Shown: positions 58,712-64,000 of the stretch, piece by piece | How the letters are laid out: each line of letters begins with the position of its first letter | Position numbering within the stretch: the stretch's first letter is position 1 | Source of the DNA: Streptomyces reniochalinae | GTDB taxonomy: Bacteria; Actinomycetota; Actinomycetes; Streptomycetales; Streptomycetaceae | Reading direction: 5' to 3' | Length of the DNA: 64,000 nt | NCBI RefSeq assembly: GCF_003323735.1 | Contig: NZ_QOIM01000037.1 | Location: 62,001-126,000 of the forward strand | Translations under genes and position numbers: made by a program | The notes under the pieces: model-generated | Seen by the model: only the letters and a program-made list of their open reading frames with translations | Databases searched by the model: none | Told to the model about the DNA's origin: nothing

Positions 58712-60322
58712 ATGACGAAAAGAACCGGAAGCGGCCCGGGCTGGTGGCCGCTCGTCGCCCTGTCGCTGGGCGCCTTCATGCTGCTGATCGACGTGACGAT
58801 CGTGAACACGGCGCTGCCGAGGATGGCGACGGCGCTGGACGCCTCGTTCACCTCCCTGCAATGGGTGGTGGACGTCTACGCGGTCGCGCTGGCCGCGCTG
58901 CTGCTGGCCGCCGGCTCGCTGGCCGACCTGCACGGCAGGCGGCGGGTGTTCACCGCAGGCCTGGTGATCTTCGCGCTCGCCTCGCTGGCCTGCGGGCTCG
59001 CCCCCGACGCCGGCCGGCTGATCGCGGCGCGCGCCGTCCAGGGCGTCGGAGCCGCGGCGGTCTTCGCGGCGAACGCCCCTCTGATCACCGCCACCTACCA
59101 CGGGCGGGCACGGGGTATCGCGTTCGGTGTGTGGGGCGCGGTCAACGGCGCCGCCGCAGGGTGCGGACTCGCGCTCGGCGGCGTGCTGACCGAGTACGTC
59201 GGCTGGCGCGCGATCTTCTTCGTCAACGTACCCCTGACGGCGCTGGCTCTGTGGATCACCTACCGCACGGTGCCCGCCTCCCGTCCCCCGCGGGGCGCGG
59301 GGGCGCGCGTGGACTGGGCGGGCGCCGCGCTGTTCACCGTGAGCGTGGGCACGCTGACGTACGGGCTGGTGCGCGGCGGCGACGCGGGCTGGAGCGACCG
59401 GCTGACGGTGGCCTCACTGGTCGTCGCCGGGCTCGCCGCCGTGGGATTCGCGCTGGTGGAGCGCGCGCTGGGTGCCGCGGGGGCGCGCCGGAGCCGGGCC
59501 GCGGCGCCGCTGCTGGATCTGTCGCTGCTGCGGAACCGGTCGTTCACCGTGCTGATGGGGGCGGCGCTGCTGACCCAGGCCGCCGCGTTCGCGCACTTCG
59601 TCTACAGCGCGCTGTGGGCCCAGTCGGTGCTGGGCATGAGCCCGCTGGGCGCGGGTCTCGCCCTGCTGCCGATGTCGGGGGTCTCCTTCCTCGTCGCCGC
59701 TGTGTTCGGCGGGCGGCTTCAGCGGATGCGCCCGCAATACCCGCTGGGGGTCGGCGTGCTCGTGATCGGCGTCGGCGTGCTGGCGCAGACGCTGGTGGCG
59801 CCCGGCTCGTCCTGGACGGCGCTGCTGCCCGGGTGCCTGCTCATCGGGGTCGGCGTCGGTCTCGCGCTCACCGTGCTGATCGCCGCCGCGCTCAGCGCCG
59901 TACCGCCCGAGCGGGCGGGGCTGGCGAGCGGCGCCGTGAACACCTTCCGGCAGTTGGGCTACGCGCTGGGGGTCGCCGTGCTCGGCACTCTGTTCGCGAC
60001 CCGGATACGCGAGGTGCTGACCGGTCTGGGGGTGCCGCGTGCGGCCGCCGAGGCCGCGGGGAGTGGCCGTGCCCAGGAGGCGGGGGTGCCGATGGGGCTC
60101 GTCCGGGAGGCGTTCGCGGCCGGGCTCGACCGCGTGTTCGTGGTGTGCGGCGTCGCGGCACTCGCCGCGGGGGTCGCGGTGCTGCTCTTCGTCCGGGGGC
60201 GCGCGGCGACGGCGCACGCGCCGGATCGGGGTCCGGGGCCGGAGGCGGCCCCGGAATCTGCGCGGGGTTCGGGGGCGGCTCCCGAGCGCGCACGGGAGGA
60301 GGCTCATTCGGCGACGCCGTAG
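58712..60322 (+). CDS. MFS multidrug exporter, DHA2 (14-TM) type
   Basis: 536 residues from ATG 58712. Motif sequence VALSLGAFMLLIDVTIVNTALPRMATALDAS is the DHA2/EmrB start, followed by LADLHGRRRVFTAGL (motif A) and GLAPDAGRLIAARAVQGVGAAAVFAANAPLI. Around fourteen hydrophobic segments can be counted, with late ones at GVGLALTVLIAAALSAVPPERAGLASGAVNTFRQLGYALG and VFVVCGVAALAAGVAVLLFV. The C-terminal 40 residues are low-complexity. It is a proton-driven exporter of drugs or metabolites, likely regulated by the divergent Lrp-type gene. Its end overlaps the convergent WYL gene by 19 bases. Confidence 0.94.
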   Translation: MTKRTGSGPGWWPLVALSLGAFMLLIDVTIVNTALPRMATALDASFTSLQWVVDVYAVALAALLLAAGSLADLHGRRRVFTAGLVIFALASLACGLAPDAGRLIAARAVQGVGAAAVFAANAPLITATYHGRARGIAFGVWGAVNGAAAGCGLALGGVLTEYVGWRAIFFVNVPLTALALWITYRTVPASRPPRGAGARVDWAGAALFTVSVGTLTYGLVRGGDAGWSDRLTVASLVVAGLAAVGFALVERALGAAGARRSRAAAPLLDLSLLRNRSFTVLMGAALLTQAAAFAHFVYSALWAQSVLGMSPLGAGLALLPMSGVSFLVAAVFGGRLQRMRPQYPLGVGVLVIGVGVLAQTLVAPGSSWTALLPGCLLIGVGVGLALTVLIAAALSAVPPERAGLASGAVNTFRQLGYALGVAVLGTLFATRIREVLTGLGVPRAAAEAAGSGRAQEAGVPMGLVREAFAAGLDRVFVVCGVAALAAGVAVLLFVRGRAATAHAPDRGPGPEAAPESARGSGAAPERAREEAHSATP

Positions 60323-61476
60323 TCCCCGGCTGCGCCGTCGTCCGCGGAGGCGCGGTGGCCGCCGCCGCGCCGGGCCTCGTCATACGCGGCGGCGCCACGG
60401 CCCCCGCCCGGGGGGTCGTCGTTCGTGGCGGCGTGACCCCCGCTCGGGTCGACGTTCGTGGTGGTGTCGTGGGGGTGCGCGGTGTCGTCTCCGTCGGTGT
60501 ACAGCCGCGTCACCTCCTGCGCCCGGCGGGCCAGTTCCGCGCGGGCCTCGGGTGGGTCGAGGACCTCCAGCCAGGGGCCGAACTGGAGGAGCTGGCTGAC
60601 GGCGGCCAGGACGGGAAAGGCGAGGCGGACGGTCACCCACTCGTCGTCCCCCTCGGCGGCGGGATCCGCGGAGGCCCCGGGCGGTTCCGGGACGGCGACC
60701 AGCACGGGGCCGACGATGCGGGCGAACATGTCGAAGCGGGGTCTGTGCACCCGTGCCGTCACGCGCACCGGCATGGGCCGCTCCTCCACGCGGCGGCGCA
60801 GCGGCTGCCAGACGTCTGCGAGTTCGACGCCGGGCCTGCGCCGCACGGGCTCTGGGAGCACTTTCGCGGAGGCCATCCGGTCCACACGGAAGAGCGCGGG
60901 GGCGCGCCGCCGGTCCGCGACCAGGTACCAGACGCCCGCCTTGCTGACGAGGCCGTAGGGGTCGACGGTGTAGGTGCGCAGCTCCCGCTCGCCTCCGTGC
61001 CGGTAGCGGATGCGCAGCCTGCGGTCGGCGAAGACGGCGTCGTGCAGCGCGTCGAGTTCGATGTCCGCGCGGGGCCCGCTCAGCCACCTGTCGGGGTCCA
61101 CCAGGATGCGGCGGCTGGTCAGTTCGGCCGCCGGACGGTGCGGTGCGGGGAGCGCCGCCATCACTTTGCGGAGCGCGGAGACCAGCGCGCTGTCGAGTCC
61201 GAGGGCCGCGTGCGCGTCCTGCGCGGCGAGGACGAACAGGGCGCGGGCCTCGTCACCGGTCAGACCGGTGACGTCCGTGCGATACCCCGGCAGCAGCCGG
61301 ATGCCGCCGTGCCGCCCCCGTTCGGCATACACCGGCACCCCGGCGGCCGAGAGCGCCTCCACGTCGCGGTAGATGGTGCGCGCGGAGACCTCCAGCTCCG
61401 CTGCCAGCTGGTCGGCCGGCACACGGCCACGCGTCTGGAGGAGCAGCAGGACGGACAGCAGGCGGTCGGATTTCAC
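60304..61476 (-). CDS. WYL-domain transcriptional regulator
   Basis: 390 residues from GTG 61476 (VKSDRLLSVLLLLQTRGRVPADQLAAELEVSARTIYRDVEALSAAGVPVYAERGRHGGIRLLPGYRTD), an HTH_11-type start. The WYL domain contains RIRYRHGGERELRTYTVDPYGLVSKAGVWYLVADRRRAPALFRVDRM. The C-terminal about 60 residues are His/Asp/Gly-rich low complexity (AHPHDTTTNVDPSGGHAATNDD...). It is divergent from a TIGR03086-family gene, a common pairing, and likely regulates it. The ligand is unknown; WYL domains often sense nucleic acids or nucleotides. Confidence 0.93.
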   Translation of the reverse strand: MKSDRLLSVLLLLQTRGRVPADQLAAELEVSARTIYRDVEALSAAGVPVYAERGRHGGIRLLPGYRTDVTGLTGDEARALFVLAAQDAHAALGLDSALVSALRKVMAALPAPHRPAAELTSRRILVDPDRWLSGPRADIELDALHDAVFADRRLRIRYRHGGERELRTYTVDPYGLVSKAGVWYLVADRRRAPALFRVDRMASAKVLPEPVRRRPGVELADVWQPLRRRVEERPMPVRVTARVHRPRFDMFARIVGPVLVAVPEPPGASADPAAEGDDEWVTVRLAFPVLAAVSQLLQFGPWLEVLDPPEARAELARRAQEVTRLYTDGDDTAHPHDTTTNVDPSGGHAATNDDPPGGGRGAAAYDEARRGGGHRASADDGAAGDYGVAE

Positions 61477-61500
61477 GTCCCCACAGTGCCGCAGAAAATG

Positions 61501-61527
61501 TTGACGGTCGATGGCGAGTTTTGACGG
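61501..61527. promoter_or_regulatory. TTGACGG direct repeats in the WYL divergent promoter region
   Basis: TTGACGG occurs at 61501 and 61521, 20 bp apart, within the 149-base gap between the WYL gene and the TIGR03086 gene. The repeats may be a regulator site, or one may serve as a -35 element for the rightward gene. Confidence 0.4.
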
Positions 61528-61625
61528 CAGACTCCTTCCCGGTCCCGCGCCGCGGAGCATCGCACACCGGCTGCGTCCCAGCTCCCGCGTGGCCTCCCTT
61601 CGATCCGACCGAGGAGCTCATCCCC

Positions 61626-62303
61626 GTGAACAGCACACCGCAGACGCCCGACCCCCGCCCCGTGTACGCCGCAGCCGCCGAGCAGCTGTTCCAGCTGATC
61701 TCGACCGTCCGGCCCGGCCATCTGGACCTCCCCACCCCCTGCGACGCGTACGACGTACGCGCGCTGCTGGGACACGTCGTCTCCGGTGCGCGGCGGATCG
61801 CCACCGTTCCGGGGGGCGGCGACGGCGTCGGAGAGGAAGTCCCCGAGTGGATCGGCGAGGTGCCCGCAGAACGCTGGGCAAAGCTCTACGACGAGGGCCG
61901 GGCCCGGGTGAACGCCGCCTGGTCGAACGACGCGGTCATGGACGCGGTCGTGACCGTCCCCTGGGGCAGCATGCCGGGCCGCATCGCCATGGCCGGCTCG
62001 GTGATGGAGACCGTCACGCACACCTGGGACCTGGCCCGCGCGCTGGAGCGGGACGACACGCTGGACGAGGGTCCGGCCCACTTCGCCCTGGCGGCCGCTC
62101 GGCGGGCGCTGCCGGCCGAGGGCCGTGAGGGAGCCCCGTTCGGTGAGGCGCGGCAGGTGCCCGAGGACGCCGGCGTGTACGTGCGACTCGCGGCGTGGCT
62201 GGGCCGGGACCCGGAGTGGAGGATTCCCTCTGTGGAGGGCCGGCCGGGAGGCGTGAGGGGACGGGCCGGGAGGAATTCGAGCGAAAATCCTCCCATCGCG
62301 TAA
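61626..62303 (+). CDS. TIGR03086-family metal-binding protein
   Basis: 225 residues from GTG 61626 (VNSTPQTPDPRPVYAAAAEQLFQLISTVRPGHLDLPTPCDAYDVRALLGHVVSG) with GAGGAG nine bases upstream. The DinB/maleylpyruvate-isomerase-like four-helix fold is suggested by LLGHVV, ETVTHTWDLARAL and the C-terminal FALAAARRALP. Conserved His residues bind a divalent metal. Members are thought to be thiol-dependent or detoxification enzymes, but the reaction is unproven. It is divergent from, and probably controlled by, the WYL regulator. Confidence 0.88.
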   Translation: MNSTPQTPDPRPVYAAAAEQLFQLISTVRPGHLDLPTPCDAYDVRALLGHVVSGARRIATVPGGGDGVGEEVPEWIGEVPAERWAKLYDEGRARVNAAWSNDAVMDAVVTVPWGSMPGRIAMAGSVMETVTHTWDLARALERDDTLDEGPAHFALAAARRALPAEGREGAPFGEARQVPEDAGVYVRLAAWLGRDPEWRIPSVEGRPGGVRGRAGRNSSENPPIA

Positions 62304-62546
62304 CCGTACGAAAGACGCCTCGTTGGGCAGGATGCGCGGAGGCGACTGGAGCAGTAGGCGACGAAAGTGCGTGAAGTGGTGGTGGCCGGCTGAGGCGCAG
62401 CCCACAGGGCCCCTTGCCGGTAGTGCGGTACGTGGGAAGACATGAGCTGATCTCCGCTCCTGGTTCCTGGATACGGACACCTGCCGACCCCCAGGCGATC
62501 GGGGTCTTCCGGACATGTCCGCAACCAAGACCCGAGGGGGTCACCC

Positions 62547-63374
62547 ATGTACACCGATTCCGTCCTCCTGGAGTCGCGCAGCGCGCGCTTCGGGCTCGCG
62601 CACAAGGTCGAAGTCCTCGACAAAGTGAAGGCACTGGCGTTTTCCACAGGCAGTGCACAGGCCACCACCCGGGATGTGGCCAACTACTTCGAAGTGCCTC
62701 CGAAAACTGTGGAAAAACTCGCCGAGCGGCACCGCGAAGAGCTCACACACAACGGGATGACCGTGCTCCGGGGCTCTGACCTGGAAGAATTTGTGACCGA
62801 CAAGTTGTCGGTCACAAAACTCGAAGGGCCGAGTTATCCACAGCGCGTGCGGAGCCTGACCGTCTTCGACCGCCGCGCCGTCCTCACCGTGGCGATGCTG
62901 CTGCGGGACAGCGTCATCGCGCAGCGGGTCCGCACCTACCTTCTCGATGCCGAGGAGAGCGCCCGTACCGACACCGTCCACCCCGGCGTGGAAGCGGTGC
63001 GGCGGGCGACGGAGGAGCTGCGTCAGACGGTCCGCACACTGGCGGCGGGGTACGGCTCGCTCGACCGCAGGGTCACCCGCCTGGAGACCTCCGGGACCGA
63101 GCTGGGCACCGTCCTGCGGGAGCTGGGCCCCGTGCTCGGACGGATGTCCGCGCGGGTCGACCGGGTGGACCACCGGCTGGCGGAGACCGACCGGCGCACC
63201 GAGCGCACCGAGCAGGTGGTGTGCGCGATGAGTCAGCGCCTCGCCGACATGGGCGAGGAGATGCGCGAGATGCGCCAGGACCTGCGCTCGGTGATGCGGG
63301 CCATCGACGCGAGGCCCGTACCGCCACAGCTGCTGCTGCCCCGGCAGACCCCGCCCCGCCCGCGCGAGCAGTGA
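62547..63374 (+). CDS. Antirepressor-like DNA-binding protein with coiled coil
   Basis: 275 residues from ATG 62547 after GAGGGGG. An N-terminal wHTH-like part (VKALAFSTGSAQATTRDVANYFEVPPKTVEKLAERHREEL) is followed by RVRSLTVFDRRAVLTVAMLLRDSVIAQRVRTYLLDAEE, a pattern seen in phage antirepressor-type proteins. The C-terminal 120 residues are a long heptad coiled coil (VDRVDHRLAETDRRTERTEQVVCAMSQRLADMGEEM), ending in a Pro-rich tail. The 5' third is richer in A/T than its neighbours and contains a 29-bp perfect palindrome and three DnaA-box-like decamers. It may bind DNA and control itself; a phage or plasmid origin is possible. Confidence 0.75.
   Translation: MYTDSVLLESRSARFGLAHKVEVLDKVKALAFSTGSAQATTRDVANYFEVPPKTVEKLAERHREELTHNGMTVLRGSDLEEFVTDKLSVTKLEGPSYPQRVRSLTVFDRRAVLTVAMLLRDSVIAQRVRTYLLDAEESARTDTVHPGVEAVRRATEELRQTVRTLAAGYGSLDRRVTRLETSGTELGTVLRELGPVLGRMSARVDRVDHRLAETDRRTERTEQVVCAMSQRLADMGEEMREMRQDLRSVMRAIDARPVPPQLLLPRQTPPRPREQ
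62640..62843. promoter_or_regulatory. Three DnaA-box-like decamers inside the antirepressor-like gene
   Basis: TTTTCCACAG at 62640, its exact reverse complement CTGTGGAAAA at 62707, and TTATCCACAG at 62834 flank the 29-bp palindrome at 62790-62818. The same decamers occur in the pheA-serS gap. Confidence 0.6.
62790..62818. repeat. Perfect 29-bp palindrome within a coding sequence
   Basis: Arms TTTGTGACCGACAA and TTGTCGGTCACAAA (14 bp each) around a central G at 62804. In frame it encodes FVTDKLSVTK. It is the longest perfect odd-centred palindrome noticed in the window. Confidence 0.95.
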
Positions 63375-63530
63375 CAGGCGTGACACGCCAGGCAACGTGA
63401 CAGGCGGAGCAATGTGACACGCACGGCGCCCCCGGCTCGCGGCCCGCAACCGCCGGGGGCGCCGTCCCGTTTGACACAGCGCCCCGGACACACGGAAGCC
63501 ACCGGCCCGCATCGCTCAAGGAGCTCACCC

Positions 63531-64000
63531 ATGCGCACACGGAAACGCCGGACGGCTGTAGCCGCTGCCGCCGCCCTGGCGACGGCGGCCCTGATGTGCG
63601 CTCCGGCCTCGGGGGCGGCGCCCGGACACACGGCGCAGGCGGTCCGGACGCCGCCTCCGCCGTCGGTCCGCGGCGGGGCGCTCACCGCCGTCGCGAAGGT
63701 GTCCGCCGACCGGCTGGCGCTGGCGGACCTGGTGGCAGCGGCGAAGTACGGCACGGGTGAGCCGATCAGCGATCCGGCGCGCGAGCGCGCGGTGCTGGAC
63801 GACGTGGCCGAGCGGTCCGCGGCCAGCGGGGTGGACCGGCGCCTGGCCACGGCCGTCTTCCGCGATCAGATCGAGGCGAGCAAGGACGTCCAGCGGGGAC
63901 TGTTCAACCGGTGGGCCCGGTATCCGTCCGAGCGCCCGGCGCGGCGGCCGGAGCTGGCCGGGGAGGTGCGTCCGCGGCTCGACCGGATCACCGTCCGGCT
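63531..64000 (+). CDS. Secreted chorismate mutase (AroQ-gamma type), partial
   Basis: Starts at ATG 63531 after AAGGAG and runs off the right edge; 156 codons are visible. A signal peptide (MRTRKRRTAVAAAAALATAALMCAPASGA) is followed by ADRLALADLVAAAKYGTGEPISDPARERAVLDDVAERSAASGVDRRLATAVFRDQIEASKDVQRGLFNRW, the all-helical periplasmic/exported chorismate mutase pattern. The expected Arg, Lys and Gln/Glu active-site residues are in the LADLVAAAKYGT and FRDQIEASKDVQ helices. It converts chorismate to prephenate. Why it is exported is not known in most bacteria. Confidence 0.9.
   Translation, partial: MRTRKRRTAVAAAAALATAALMCAPASGAAPGHTAQAVRTPPPPSVRGGALTAVAKVSADRLALADLVAAAKYGTGEPISDPARERAVLDDVAERSAASGVDRRLATAVFRDQIEASKDVQRGLFNRWARYPSERPARRPELAGEVRPRLDRITVR

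Overview
The window is a very GC-rich chromosome segment with many GTG starts, strong G-rich ribosome binding sites and short gene overlaps. It carries the DtpA/Sco/PCuAC copper-haem cluster beside pheA and serS, which is typical of Streptomyces. All calls come from reading the sequence and its translations; no database search was run.

Positions 1 to about 18,337 are one end of an integrated siphophage-type prophage of visibly lower GC, transcribed leftwards. Reading right to left it holds a phiC31-type large serine integrase, a terminator and a repeat-rich control region, five tRNA genes (Asp, Lys, Asn, Trp, Leu-UAG), two HNH endonucleases, small and large terminase, portal, a MuF-like protein, scaffold, a P22-type coat protein, four head-tail joining proteins, major tail protein, two tail chaperones, tape measure, and three tail proteins, the last cut by the window edge. 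A hairpin with 8-bp arms recurs five times at gene junctions of this late region. The integrase end abuts a host acyl-CoA synthetase gene whose C-terminal part has been separated from it by the insertion.

From 18.3 to 27.5 kb the host region holds the truncated acyl-CoA synthetase, a SigE-family sigma factor, a secreted DUF1906 protein, and a translationally coupled five-gene operon (two acyl-CoA dehydrogenases, a MaoC-DUF35 fusion, a MaoC protein, an Ltp2-like thiolase). The operon has the same parts as the actinobacterial igr operon for steroid side-chain removal. From 27.8 to 32.5 kb lies a patchwork: a broken TIGR03086 gene, fragments of two transposases, a methyltransferase, a TetR/SDR divergent pair and an orphan gene, ending at tRNA-Ser.

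From 32.8 to 64 kb the layout is core-like: HtrA protease, glycerophosphodiesterase, RsbW-like ATPases, a DUF5926 protein, a probable C-rich-loop small RNA, a primase/polymerase-like protein, two RsbU-type phosphatases (one with missing metal ligands), aminopeptidase P, the extracellular copper cluster (YcnI, Sco, PCuAC, CopC-CopD, DtpA), pheA, serS, a HAD phosphatase, an Lrp regulator divergent from an MFS exporter, a WYL regulator divergent from a TIGR03086 protein, an antirepressor-like gene containing a 29-bp perfect palindrome, and the start of a secreted chorismate mutase.

The most unusual signals are the repeated phage hairpin module, the two facing arrays of 8-bp iterons in the phage control region, the intragenic palindrome with DnaA-box-like decamers at 62.6-62.8 kb (a second decamer cluster lies at 54.8-55.1 kb), and the degenerate phosphatase.
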